The notes under the pieces were generated by a model. It ran no database searches, had not been told where the DNA came from, and saw nothing but the letters and a program-made list of their open reading frames with translations. The position numbers and the translations under genes are program-made. Of a stretch of 64,000 nucleotides of DNA, positions 18,265 to 26,353 are shown piece after piece (position 1 is the first letter of the stretch; each line of letters opens with the position of its first letter). The DNA lies in contig NZ_LT827010.1 of assembly GCF_900119315.1 (NCBI RefSeq), positions 5,613,001-5,677,000 of the forward strand. Reading direction: 5' to 3'. This DNA comes from Actinoplanes sp. SE50/110. Its GTDB lineage: Bacteria > Actinomycetota > Actinomycetes > Mycobacteriales > Micromonosporaceae.

Positions 18265-18918
18265 TCAGCCGCGGTCCTGCCAGGTGCAGAGGCAGACCTT
18301 GTTCCCCTCGGGGTCGGCGAGCACCCAGAAGCTCGGCGCGTTCGCGTCACTCACCAGCGTCCCGCCCGCCGCGACCGCCGCATCGATCCGCGTCGGCACC
18401 TCGCTCGGGTCGATCCACACGTCGGGATGCCAGCGCTGCCGCGGCTCCTCGCTCCCGGACCGCTGGAACCAGATCGCCGGCAGCGTCCCGGACGGATCGC
18501 GCACCTCGTCGTTGACCCCGTCGTGGTCCTGCTGCCGCATCCCGAGCACCGCCGCCCAGAACGGCGCCACCCCGTTCGCCGCGGGAGTGTCCAGCGCCCA
18601 TTCGAGCCCACCCAGTCCGGCCGGGTCGAGCGCCACCCCGGCTCTGCCGGCCAGCTCCGAGATCGCCTGAGCCAGTCGCAGGTCCCGCCCGGTCACCGCA
18701 CCCACGTCGTGGCTGCTGGTCCGCACGTCCACGAACCCGTACCGCAGATCCAGATCCGGATGGTGATCCATCTCCTCGGCCACCGCCCCGATCGCGTCGA
18801 CCAGCGCCAGCCCGGTGGCGAAGTCCCCGGTCCGCAGCCGGGTCCGCAGCACCCCCAGCAGGTAGACCCACCCACCCGGCGCCCGCTCCGCGATCTCCCG
18901 CCCACTCAGCTTCGTCAT
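18265..18918 (-). CDS. Pterin-4a-carbinolamine dehydratase-like / VOC fusion protein
   Basis: Two-domain cytoplasmic protein of 217 residues. The N-terminal half resembles the PCD/DCoH fold, with the active-site-like stretch EEMDHHPDLDLRYGFVDVRT and the block TSSHDVGAVTGRDLRLAQAI. The C-terminal half (~105-215) is a glyoxalase-like VOC domain (FWAAVLGMRQQD, HPDVWIDPSEV, WVLADPEGNKVCLCTW). The fusion recurs in actinobacteria but its substrate is not established. Spacing to GGGGG before the ATG is very short, so the start is tentative. It lies next to the IS110 remnant and has normal G/C-rich codon use. Confidence 0.8.
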   Translation of the reverse strand: MTKLSGREIAERAPGGWVYLLGVLRTRLRTGDFATGLALVDAIGAVAEEMDHHPDLDLRYGFVDVRTSSHDVGAVTGRDLRLAQAISELAGRAGVALDPAGLGGLEWALDTPAANGVAPFWAAVLGMRQQDHDGVNDEVRDPSGTLPAIWFQRSGSEEPRQRWHPDVWIDPSEVPTRIDAAVAAGGTLVSDANAPSFWVLADPEGNKVCLCTWQDRG

Positions 18919-19080
18919 GCCCCCATGCTGTCGCGCCCCGCACCGGTCCCGCGCCCACCCCGCCCCATTCCCACACCCGAGGATCTCCTCACCCCACCCC
19001 GCGCCCGTCGACGTAGCCGCCCCGCCCCGCCGTAGTCACCATCTCTGCCGACGCCGTAATGCCGACGCCGCCGCGGTCAC

Positions 19081-19170
19081 CCCCACTGCCGCCGCCGTAG
19101 TCAGCGTCACCCCCACTGCCGTCGCCGTAGTCAGCGTCGCCCCCACTGCCGTCGCCGTAGAGTCAGCGTC
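19081..19170. repeat. 30-bp tandem repeat, three copies
   Basis: Three head-to-tail units of about 30 bp (19081, 19111, 19141), each beginning CCCCACTGCCG and ending near GTAGTCAGCGTC; the third has a 2-bp insertion and the first a single variant base. It lies in the 338-bp gap between the VOC fusion gene and the next CDS, where no gene was seen. Confidence 0.85.
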
Positions 19171-19242
19171 ACCGCCGGCACACCGGGCCAGCCGGTCCGT
19201 GCTCGTGACACGGGAGCCGTTCGCGCCGCGACCGGCGGGCCC

Positions 19243-19248
19243 TATGAT
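19243..19248 (+). promoter_or_regulatory. -10 box TATGAT for a leaderless gene
   Basis: TATGAT ends 8 nt before the ATG of the next gene, placing the transcription start at or next to the start codon. The -35 region is weak. Confidence 0.55.
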
Positions 19249-19256
19249 CACCGCCG

Positions 19257-19799
19257 ATGGAAAAGCCTATGACGTTCTGGGGCTGGGCGCGGGTGCTCGG
19301 TGGGCCCGTCCTGGTCTTCGCGGTTCTCGTGGGGATCGCGTTCTACCAGGGGAATCCACCGGCCAGCCTGAACGGCTGCACCGCCAGACCGGACACGGTC
19401 CACGCCATCACCGAGGACCCGGTGCTCCGGCAGCACCCACACGCCACCGACCTCGACGATGCGGTGGAGGAGTCGATGACGTGCGGCGGCGGCGGTGCGG
19501 GCCTGGAGATGCCGGCCGCGGACGTGGTCGGCGCCCACCTCTCCGGGCTGGCGTCGAGCGGCACGGTCCGCGCGTTCTATGCCGATCTGGCGCAACGCTC
19601 CGGTTGGCAGCCCGACAAACGAACCGCCGGCCTGTTCTCGGCCACCAAGCCGGCCGGCGGCTGCCCCTGGTGGTTCGTGCTGTCGGCGGCCGCCGGCGGC
19701 TACCACCTCAGGGTCTTCTACCAGCCCGACGGCGCCCCGGCGGACAGCTGCGCCTGGAAGACCGGCGACGCGATCATCTTCCCGGTGACCGGAGCCTGA
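19257..19799 (+). CDS. Membrane-anchored protein of unknown function
   Basis: Protein of 180 residues with one N-terminal helix (~8-29, WARVLGGPVLVFAVLVGIAF) and an extracytoplasmic domain with four Cys (NGCTARPD, MTCGGGG, GGCPWW, DSCAWK), probably two disulfides. I recognise no family. The start is fixed by the leaderless promoter immediately upstream. It stands alone between repeat-containing gaps; the 197 bp after it contain two imperfect copies of CCGTCCGGCCACCCACC but no gene. Confidence 0.7.
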   Translation: MEKPMTFWGWARVLGGPVLVFAVLVGIAFYQGNPPASLNGCTARPDTVHAITEDPVLRQHPHATDLDDAVEESMTCGGGGAGLEMPAADVVGAHLSGLASSGTVRAFYADLAQRSGWQPDKRTAGLFSATKPAGGCPWWFVLSAAAGGYHLRVFYQPDGAPADSCAWKTGDAIIFPVTGA

Positions 19800-19996
19800 C
19801 GCCCGCGGCCGGGCTGAGTGGCACGGCGGCGCGGCCCGCCGTGTTCCCCCAGCGTGCCGTCGCCATCCGCCGTCCGACCGTCGACCGCGGCCGCCGTCAT
19901 CCGTCCGGCCACCCACCGCAACCGCCGGCGCCATCAACCGTCCGGCCACCCACCTCGCCCTTTCGCCGATGCCAGTCGGTGCCCGTTTTGCGCACC

Positions 19997-21034
19997 ATGT
20001 CAGTGATGCGTACTGCGAACTGGCCGGCCCTGACCTTCGCCACCGGCGCCAGCCTCCTGATCACCGGCCTGTGGCAGGTCGGCCACCCGCTCCTGCCCCT
20101 GGCCGAGCTGGTCGCCATGGGAGCGCTCGTCGCGTACGCCGTCATCAATACGACGACCTGGACCGTCCCGCGACGCTGGACCATCGCGGGCCTGTTGTTG
20201 CTGGCCGCGGCCTTCTCCGTCGCCGATCCGCTGGCCGACGCCACCGTGGGCAACGACGACTCCCTGATGCCGTGGCTCCCCCGCGAGCTCCTGATCGTCG
20301 CCGGCGGAGCCGCTCTGGCCATCGGCCTGCTCCTGCGCTCCGGGCTGCCTCCCCACGCCGGCCCCGGCCTCCCCCGCCTCGTCAAGCTGCTGCCGGCCGC
20401 CGCTTTCACCGTGCTCACCGCCGCCGCGGCCGCGAAGCTGAGCGAGACCGATTTCCTGACCACCGCCAGCCCGGCCCGGACGTCCCTGCTCACCGTGACC
20501 GCGATGACGCTGTCCGCGGCCGGCCTGGCGATCACCGCCGCACTGGCCGGCCCGCGCCGCAACGCCGCCGCCGCCATCGGCCTGCTGCCGGTCCTCGGGA
20601 CCCTGATCGGAGCGCTGTTCACGATCGGCACCACCGACGCCCTGAATGCGCCCGTCGTCACCGACCCGAACTTCGCCTCTTGGGCGCCGCTGCAAGCCTC
20701 CATCAGCCCGTTCGTCCTCGATCAGGTGCGCGCCGACCGGCTGCACGGGGATCCGGGACCCCGGGCGTGGGAACCCGACGTCATGATGGACCAGCTGGAG
20801 CGGGCCGGGGCGGAGCAGGCCCGGACACAGCCGCCCGGGCACTTCTGGCCCGTCATGAACCACCGGCCGGTACCGGCCGCCGTCATCGTGCCCGACGACG
20901 AGGTCGTGACCGACCCCGGCCCCTGGCGTGCGGCCGGCGCCGCCCTGCTGCTCGCCGGCCTCGCCTCCCTGGTCACCGCCGCCTTCCCGGCACGGCCCGA
21001 GACGTACCTTTACTCCTATCGACTCAGTGGGTAA
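19997..21034 (+). CDS. Multi-helix membrane protein of unknown function
   Basis: Integral membrane protein of 345 residues with about eight hydrophobic helices: six or seven in the first ~235 residues, then a soluble segment (~240-310) and a last helix near the C-terminus (AGAALLLAGLASLVTAAF). The soluble part includes VLDQVRADRLHGDPGPRAWE. No family is recognised. The start could be the ATG given (MSVMRTANW) or the ATG three codons later. The sulfatase gene begins 35 nt after the stop with its own ribosome site, so the two may be cotranscribed. Confidence 0.7.
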   Translation: MSVMRTANWPALTFATGASLLITGLWQVGHPLLPLAELVAMGALVAYAVINTTTWTVPRRWTIAGLLLLAAAFSVADPLADATVGNDDSLMPWLPRELLIVAGGAALAIGLLLRSGLPPHAGPGLPRLVKLLPAAAFTVLTAAAAAKLSETDFLTTASPARTSLLTVTAMTLSAAGLAITAALAGPRRNAAAAIGLLPVLGTLIGALFTIGTTDALNAPVVTDPNFASWAPLQASISPFVLDQVRADRLHGDPGPRAWEPDVMMDQLERAGAEQARTQPPGHFWPVMNHRPVPAAVIVPDDEVVTDPGPWRAAGAALLLAGLASLVTAAFPARPETYLYSYRLSG

Positions 21035-21069
21035 TCTCGGCGCGTCGACACCGATCCACAGGAGACGAT

Positions 21070-22458
21070 GTGACGAACCGTGGGACCACCCGGCGCGGGG
21101 TCTTCAGCGCCCTGGCCGGTGCCGCCGCCGCGACCACCCTGCCCACGGAGCCGGCCGAGGCCGCCGAACGCCCCTTCCAGGCCGCCGCCTCCTCGAAGCC
21201 GGCGCAGCGACCGAACATCCTGTTCATCTTCGCGGACGATCTCGGCTGGGCCGACCTGAGCAGCTACGGCTCTCCGGACATCAAGACGCCGAACCTCGAT
21301 CGCCTGGCGAGTTCGGGTGTCCGTTTCACCCAGGCCTACTCCGGTGGCGCGGTCTGCTCGCCGACCCGCATGTCGCTCTACACCGGACGGTATCCGGGCC
21401 GGCTTCCCGGCGGTCTGCCCGAGCCGATCGCCGCGCCGAGCCCGACCGCCGGTCTGCCGCCGGAGCATCCGACGCTCGCCTCGCTGCTGAAGAAGGCCGG
21501 CTACACGACCGCCATGTTCGGCAAGTGGCACAACGGTTTCCTGCCCTGGTTCGGGCCGCTGCGTTCGGGTTGGGACGAGTTCTTCGGCAACTATTCGGGC
21601 GCGGTCGACTACTACTCGAAGATCACCGGGCAGGGTGTCGACCTGTTCGAGGGTGAGACGCGGGTCGAGTCCGACGAGTACTACACCGACACGCTGGCGC
21701 ACCGGGCGGAGGCGTTCCTGCGCCGTGAGCACCGCGCGCCGTGGCTGCTGAACCTGAATTTCACCAGCCCGCACTGGCCGTGGGAGGCGCCCGGCGACCG
21801 CGCGGTCAGCGCCGAGATCACCGCCCGGGTGCGGGCCGGCGACACGTTCGCGCTGTTCCACACCGACGGCGGCTCGCTGGAAACGTACAGGAAGATGGTG
21901 GAGAACCTGGACGTCCGGGTCGGGCAGGTGCTCAGCGCGCTGCGGCAGACCGGTCAGGAGGAGAACACCCTGGTGATCTTCTCCAGTGACAACGGCGGCG
22001 AGCGGTACTCCTATCAGTGGCCGCTGACCGGCACCAAGGCCAGCCTGAACGAGGGCGGTATCCGGGTGCCGACGATCGTCCGCTGGCCGGCCCGGATCCA
22101 CGGCGGCCAGGTCAGCCACGAACCGGTCGTCACCCCGGACTGGACGGCCACCCTGCTGGAGATCGCCGGCGCCGCCCCCGATCCGGCCTATCCGCTGGAC
22201 GGCACCAGTTTCGCCGGCTACCTGCTGCACGGTTCGCCGGCGCCGGGACACGACCTGTTCTGGCGCACCCGGCAGTCCCGCGCCCTGCGCCGCGGCAACT
22301 GGAAGTATCTGCGCGACACCGACACCGACCAGCTCTTCGACCTTGACCACGACCCCCGCGAGCAGGCCGACCTGGCCCAGAAGCACCCCGACCTGGTCGC
22401 CGAACTCCGCGCCCGCTGGGAGGAACTCGCCGCCACCCAGCTCCCCTACCCGTCCTGA
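21070..22458 (+). CDS. Tat-exported sulfatase (arylsulfatase A type)
   Basis: Secreted sulfate-ester hydrolase of 462 residues. The N-terminus has a twin-arginine signal (TTRRGVFSALAGAAAATTLP). The metal-binding start NILFIFADDLGWADLSSYGS (Asp56/Asp57) and the formylglycine site C-S-P-T-R (Cys96-Arg100) are intact, followed by LYTGRYPGR. HWPWEAP, IFSSDNGG and GGIRVPTIVRWP complete the alkaline-phosphatase fold. Activity needs a formylglycine-generating enzyme, which is not in this window. AGGAGACGAT precedes the GTG start. The likely substrates are sulfated sugars, but this is inferred. Confidence 0.93.
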   Translation: MTNRGTTRRGVFSALAGAAAATTLPTEPAEAAERPFQAAASSKPAQRPNILFIFADDLGWADLSSYGSPDIKTPNLDRLASSGVRFTQAYSGGAVCSPTRMSLYTGRYPGRLPGGLPEPIAAPSPTAGLPPEHPTLASLLKKAGYTTAMFGKWHNGFLPWFGPLRSGWDEFFGNYSGAVDYYSKITGQGVDLFEGETRVESDEYYTDTLAHRAEAFLRREHRAPWLLNLNFTSPHWPWEAPGDRAVSAEITARVRAGDTFALFHTDGGSLETYRKMVENLDVRVGQVLSALRQTGQEENTLVIFSSDNGGERYSYQWPLTGTKASLNEGGIRVPTIVRWPARIHGGQVSHEPVVTPDWTATLLEIAGAAPDPAYPLDGTSFAGYLLHGSPAPGHDLFWRTRQSRALRRGNWKYLRDTDTDQLFDLDHDPREQADLAQKHPDLVAELRARWEELAATQLPYPS

Positions 22459-22540
22459 CCGGCGGGCGAACACGTCCACCGTCCGGTGCCCACCCGCGGA
22501 TGGCGGGCGCGGCGGGAGTGACCGGACGGCCCGGATGCCA

Positions 22541-22560
22541 CCCGGCTCTGACGAGCCGGG
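22541..22560. terminator. Hairpin in the gap after the sulfatase
   Basis: CCCGGCTC-TGAC-GAGCCGGG, a perfect 8-bp stem, between convergent sulfatase and PAP2 genes. A longer-range pair (22479-22487 with 22521-22529, 9 bp) lies just before it. No gene is seen in 22459-22622. Confidence 0.5.
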
Positions 22561-22622
22561 CGACAACACGGGTCCACCGGTGAGCAGCGGTCAGTGATCG
22601 GCCGCGGCGGGCGACATCCGCT

Positions 22623-23339
22623 TCAGGAGGTCGCCGTCGATTCTGCGCCGTTTCCGGCCGGCTGCAGCGTGCCCGCCGGTGCCGCGGATCCGATCCCGGC
22701 GCGTCGCCAGGGGACGTCGCGGTTGAGGATGGCGCGGCCCATCACGGTGAGGCACAGGGTCGAGTTGAGGCAGGCGGACAGCACGTCGCTCGGGTGGTGC
22801 ATGCCGCGGTACATGCGGGCGGTGGCGACCGCGAGCGGTACGAGGACGAGCAGCCAGCAGAGGGCTTTGAGCCAGCCGGGACGCGCGAGCGAGGCCAGGA
22901 CGACGGCGAGGCCGACGTAGAGGGCGAACGCCGCCGAGGTGTGCCCGGACGGGAAGCTGGAGGTGGGCGGGGAGGCGTCGAGACGGTGGACGTCGGGACG
23001 CGGGCGGTCGATGGCCAGGGTGGTGAAGAAGAAGACCACGGCCTGGGCGGTGACCGCGAGGCAGAGGAACAGCGGTTCGCGCCAGCGGTGCAGGGTGAGG
23101 CGCAGGATCAGCGCGGCCACCGCGGTGACGGCGATGATCGTCATGGTGTTGCCCACGCTGCTGAAGAACGAGGAGATGTGGGTCAACTCCGGGGTGCGGT
23201 CGTGTTCGAGGGTGCGGTTGAACCCGTTCTCGTCCTTGAGCACGTGGGTGAGCAGCACCCCGAGCCCGATCATCAGCAGCAGGATCGCGGCGACCGGCAG
23301 CACGATCCGGGTGAACGCCTGTTTAACGAATCTGGACAC
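22623..23339 (-). CDS. PAP2-family membrane phosphatase (second of a tandem pair)
   Basis: Membrane lipid or polyprenyl phosphatase of 238 residues with about six helices. PAP2 motifs: DRPRP (111-115; the usual Lys of motif 1 is not obvious), PSGH (130-133) and R-x5-H-x3-D (Arg175, His181, Asp185) in ARMYRGMHHPSD. Reactions in the family include dephosphorylation of undecaprenyl pyrophosphate and phosphatidate. The GTG start lies inside the end of the preceding PAP2 gene (17-nt overlap), so they form an operon. The 51-nt-plus C-terminal tail (AAPAGTLQPAGNGAESTATS) is low-complexity. Confidence 0.88.
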   Translation of the reverse strand: MSRFVKQAFTRIVLPVAAILLLMIGLGVLLTHVLKDENGFNRTLEHDRTPELTHISSFFSSVGNTMTIIAVTAVAALILRLTLHRWREPLFLCLAVTAQAVVFFFTTLAIDRPRPDVHRLDASPPTSSFPSGHTSAAFALYVGLAVVLASLARPGWLKALCWLLVLVPLAVATARMYRGMHHPSDVLSACLNSTLCLTVMGRAILNRDVPWRRAGIGSAAPAGTLQPAGNGAESTATS

Positions 23340-23997
23340 GGCCGCCTTCTACCCGAACGCGGCGTCTCTGGAACACGGCGACGGTGATCGCCGGTACGGC
23401 CGCCCCGAGCAGCAGGCCGGCGACCACGTCACTGGTCCAGTGCACACCGAGCGCGACCCGGGTGTACGCGGTGATCAACGGGATGGCGACGGCCGCGGTG
23501 ACCAGCGCGGCGCGTTTCGCCCGGCCGCGGGTGCGGGGCAGCAGCACCAGCAGGAAGACGGCGGCGCCCAGTGCGTTGTTGAGAGCGTGCCCGGACGGGA
23601 ACGAGTATCCGGTGGCCCGGGCGACCGGGTCGAGCAGGTCGGGCCGGTGGCGTCCGAAGAGGAGTTTGAGCACGCCGCCGAGCGCTCCCCCGGCGGCCAT
23701 GGTGGCCACCACCCACCAGGCGAGCATCCGTTCCCGGCGGCGGACCAGCCAGATCGCCAGGACCAGGGCGGCGGCCCGCCAGGTGTTCGGGTCGAAGGCC
23801 AGGCTCCACCAGGCCAGCGCATCGACCAGGGCGGCGTGGCCGAGCGCTGCCTCGTGCAACCGGTCGGCGACCTGCGTGTCGATCTCACGCAGGCCGGACC
23901 ATTTGCCGGCGACCAGGGCGGCGATCCCGCCGAACGGCACGAGCAGGCCGAGCGCGGCGCCGACGGCCTGGGTGGTGCGTACTCCGAGCGACTGCAT
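23323..23997 (-). CDS. PAP2-family membrane phosphatase (first of a tandem pair)
   Basis: Protein of 224 residues with about six helices and all three PAP2 motifs: K-x6-RP (Lys111 to Arg118-Pro119, KLLFGRHRPD), PSGH (134-137) and R-x5-H-x3-D (Arg180, His186, Asp190) in TRVALGVHWTSDVVAG. It is more canonical than its downstream neighbour, so the pair may act on different lipids. Its 3' end overlaps the next gene by 17 nt. A strong terminator separates it from the azoreductase gene upstream, so it should have its own promoter in the short gap. Confidence 0.9.
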   Translation of the reverse strand: MQSLGVRTTQAVGAALGLLVPFGGIAALVAGKWSGLREIDTQVADRLHEAALGHAALVDALAWWSLAFDPNTWRAAALVLAIWLVRRRERMLAWWVVATMAAGGALGGVLKLLFGRHRPDLLDPVARATGYSFPSGHALNNALGAAVFLLVLLPRTRGRAKRAALVTAAVAIPLITAYTRVALGVHWTSDVVAGLLLGAAVPAITVAVFQRRRVRVEGGRVQIR

Positions 23998-24009
23998 CAG
24001 CCGCTTATA

Positions 24010-24048
24010 CCCCGGGTCCCCGCCGCGATGCGCGGCGGGGACCCGGGG
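24010..24048 (-). terminator. Terminator after the azoreductase gene
   Basis: Perfect 18-bp stem (24010-24027 with 24031-24048) with a 3-nt loop, 6 nt beyond the azoreductase stop and 12 nt before the PAP2 start, so it insulates two same-strand genes. Confidence 0.8.
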
Positions 24049-24054
24049 ACGGGG

Positions 24055-24687
24055 TCAGCGGGCGGCGTGCGCCCGGCCGGCCTCGGCGGCGGCCGCGTGG
24101 GCGGCGGCCTTCATCTCGGCGGCGACGTCCTTGAACTGGTCCAGCGCCGGGTTCAGGCCGACCAGGGTGAACTCGCGCTCGATGAGGATCAGGTCGGCGC
24201 CCCAGATGTCGCCGATGACGCGGCGCAGGTAGTCGGTGTTGTGGTCCCAGCCCTCGCGCGGGGTGCCCGGGCCGTACGCGCCGCCGCGGGAGGTGACCAC
24301 GATGACCGGCTTGCCGTCGAGGAACTTCTCGCCCTGCTCACCACCGGCCATGGCCAGGTCGAACCAGGTCTTGACGTGCTGGGAGACGCCGTAGTTGTAG
24401 AACGGCAGGGCCAGGATGGCGCCGTCGGCGTCGCGTAACTCCGCGGCGAGCTCGTTGGCCAGGGCGACCGCGTCGTTCATCGCCTGCGACCGGTCGGCCT
24501 CGGGGACGTAGCCGGCCGAGGTGGCGAGCTGCCACGCGTGCGACGGCAGCGGCTCGTTGCCGATGTGACGCCGCACGACCTTGGTGTCCGGCGCCGTCTC
24601 GAGCCACGCGGCCTCGGCGATGTCGGCGAGCTCGCTGCTCGCGGAGTTCGGGCCGAGGATGCTGGCGTCGATACGAAGAATGCTCAT
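24055..24687 (-). CDS. FMN-dependent NADH-azoreductase (AzoR-like)
   Basis: Flavodoxin-fold quinone/azo reductase of 210 residues. The N-terminal FMN phosphate loop is degenerate (LRIDASILGPNSASSELAD). ALPFYNYGVSQHVKTWFD and VTSRGGAYGPGTPREGWDHN are the family's substrate- and flavin-binding blocks. Such enzymes reduce quinones and azo compounds and protect from electrophile stress. It diverges from a MarR-type gene with three matching operator copies in the gap, so repression by that MarR protein, relieved by quinones or oxidants, is likely. The C-terminus is an Ala-rich helix (AAEMKAAAHAAAAEAGRAHA). Confidence 0.92.
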   Translation of the reverse strand: MSILRIDASILGPNSASSELADIAEAAWLETAPDTKVVRRHIGNEPLPSHAWQLATSAGYVPEADRSQAMNDAVALANELAAELRDADGAILALPFYNYGVSQHVKTWFDLAMAGGEQGEKFLDGKPVIVVTSRGGAYGPGTPREGWDHNTDYLRRVIGDIWGADLILIEREFTLVGLNPALDQFKDVAAEMKAAAHAAAAEAGRAHAAR

Positions 24688-24709
24688 CGGTACTGCTCCC
24701 GTTGCTGTC

Positions 24710-24795
24710 GGACTTGAACCGTCAACTCAAGGTAGGCGCTCGTGACTTGAACCGTCAAGTCAGAAGCATCACAGGCAGAGTTGAGGCGTCAAGCT
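24710..24795. promoter_or_regulatory. Three operator copies between azoreductase and marR-type gene
   Basis: Consensus ACTTGA-NNCG-TCAAGT. Site 1: 24710-24729 (one mismatch in the right arm). Site 2: 24743-24762, perfect palindrome TGACTTGA-ACCG-TCAAGTCA. Site 3: 24778-24795, weaker. Centres are 33 and 34 bp apart, about three helical turns, so dimers would sit on one face. Together they cover the promoters of both genes. Confidence 0.85.
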
Positions 24796-24807
24796 AAGGT
24801 GGTGACC

Positions 24808-25302
24808 ATGAGCACCGACGAGCCGCGCTGGCTGCAGGCCGAGGAGGAGGCCACCTGGCTCGCCATGATCAAGATGCTGACCCGGTTCCCGGCCGCCCTC
24901 GACGCCGATCTGCAGCAGACCGCCGGCCTCTCCTTCTTCGAATATCAGGTGCTCGCCGGCGTCTCGATGAAACCCGGGCGCAAGGCCCGGATGAGCGAGC
25001 TCGCCGAGTTCAGCGCCTGCTCGCTGTCCCGCCTCTCGCACACCGCCCGCCGCCTGGAGTCCAAGGGCTGGCTCTACCGCGAGCCCGACCCGACCGACGG
25101 GCGCTACACGCTCGCCGTGCTCACCGACGCCGGCTGGGACAAGGTGGTGGCCACCGCCCCGGGCCACGTCGCCGAGGTGCGCCGGCTGCTGATCGACGCG
25201 CTCACCCCCACGCAGTACCGGCAGCTGCGCCAGATCAGCGAGCGGGTCAACGACGCGATCGGCCACAACCCGTGCCTGGGCGTGCACAACAAGAGCTGCT
25301 AG
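24808..25302 (+). CDS. MarR-family transcriptional regulator
   Basis: Winged-helix regulator of 164 residues: dimerisation helix (EEATWLAMIKMLTRFPAAL), recognition region MSELAEFSACSLSRLSHTAR and wing EPDPTDGRYTLAVLTDAG. Two Cys near the C-terminus (NPCLGVHNKSC) and one in FSACSLS might give redox sensitivity, as in some MarR/DUF24 regulators of azoreductases (inference). AAGGTGG precedes the ATG. Three palindromes upstream support autoregulation together with the divergent azoreductase. The stop overlaps that of the convergent CHASE4 gene in CTAG. Confidence 0.92.
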   Translation: MSTDEPRWLQAEEEATWLAMIKMLTRFPAALDADLQQTAGLSFFEYQVLAGVSMKPGRKARMSELAEFSACSLSRLSHTARRLESKGWLYREPDPTDGRYTLAVLTDAGWDKVVATAPGHVAEVRRLLIDALTPTQYRQLRQISERVNDAIGHNPCLGVHNKSC

Positions 25303-26291
25303 AAGAGCTCCAGGTCCGACCCGCCCCCGCCGGCCGGCTGCTGCCGGTCCCCCAGATCCTCGATCTGCCCGATCGCGTTCTGCACCTGGTTCATCAGCCC
25401 GCTGATGGTGTGCTGCTGACCGTCGGCGACCGTGCGGACCTGCCCGATCGCCGCCCGCACGCTGCCGATGGTGTCGGTCATGGTGGCCACCGCCCGGGAC
25501 ACCTCGGTGGCCGACGCGGTCAGCGCGCCCAGCGTCGCGGTGATCCGCTCGGTGCTCTCCGCCGTGTCGACCACCGCGGTGCGCACGCCGATCGGCCCGT
25601 ACGAGGCGGTCAGGCTGCCGTGCTCGCGGCCGGGGCGCGGCTGTGCCCGTACCGTCAATCGGTCGTTGGTCTTCTCGGTGATCTCGGCGAGCGCGGCGGC
25701 GTTGAGCTCGCGGAACAGCAGCAGACCGCCGGACGGACCGCCCGGAGTGCCGGCGTCCGGGTATGCCGGGAAGCCGCAGAACTCGGTGGGCGCGCCGGTC
25801 ACGCTGGTGAAGCCGCACTTCCCGGTGTCCGCCGAGGCGCCCGGGTCGAACAGCGTGCGCAGCGTCGACGGCTCGCGCAGGGCGCCCGGCAGCGCGGTGT
25901 AGGCCGATCCGTCGATCGCCCCGCCGACCCGGACCTCGCCGGTCAGGTCCGTGCCGATCACCGCGGTCATGCCGTACCGCGGACCGACCACCGAACCCGG
26001 CACGTCGATCGCGAAATGCGCCTGATCACCACGCCGGATGTCGTCGTACAGCGCGGTCCAGATCGCGTTGGTCATCCCGAAGTCGCTGAGCCGCTGCAAC
26101 TGGGCGCCGGGAGCGACGCGCAACTCCTCGGCCTCGTCCACGTTCTCGCGCTGCTCCAGGTTGTCGAAGGAACGGATGGTGACCACCCACAGCGGGACAT
26201 AGGTGACGGCCAGGATGACGGCGATCAGGCTGAGCAGCGGGATCCGGCCGGGCACCCGCAGCCAGACGACGAATCGCTGGAAAGGGGTCAC
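25299..26291 (-). CDS. CHASE4-domain membrane protein without an output domain
   Basis: Protein of 330 residues: cytoplasmic N-terminus, one clear helix (~18-38, PLLSLIAVILAVTYVPLWVV), then a CHASE4-like extracellular sensor (~48-215, with LSDFGMTNAIWTALYDDI and FRELNAAALAEITEKTND). The remainder is a long coiled-coil-like stretch resembling a methyl-accepting signalling helix (TATLGALTASATEVSRAVAT, IGSVRAAIGQVRTVADGQQH). No second membrane helix, HAMP, kinase, GGDEF or EAL domain is visible. Either it is a truncated receptor or the coiled coil stays outside. It overlaps the convergent marR-type gene by 4 nt. Confidence 0.75.
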   Translation of the reverse strand: MTPFQRFVVWLRVPGRIPLLSLIAVILAVTYVPLWVVTIRSFDNLEQRENVDEAEELRVAPGAQLQRLSDFGMTNAIWTALYDDIRRGDQAHFAIDVPGSVVGPRYGMTAVIGTDLTGEVRVGGAIDGSAYTALPGALREPSTLRTLFDPGASADTGKCGFTSVTGAPTEFCGFPAYPDAGTPGGPSGGLLLFRELNAAALAEITEKTNDRLTVRAQPRPGREHGSLTASYGPIGVRTAVVDTAESTERITATLGALTASATEVSRAVATMTDTIGSVRAAIGQVRTVADGQQHTISGLMNQVQNAIGQIEDLGDRQQPAGGGGSDLELF

Positions 26292-26353
26292 ACTCTCACA
26301 TTAGGCAATTGTCGGACCTCCCGTTCCCGGTTACCGGGTAGTAGGGTGCCGGC

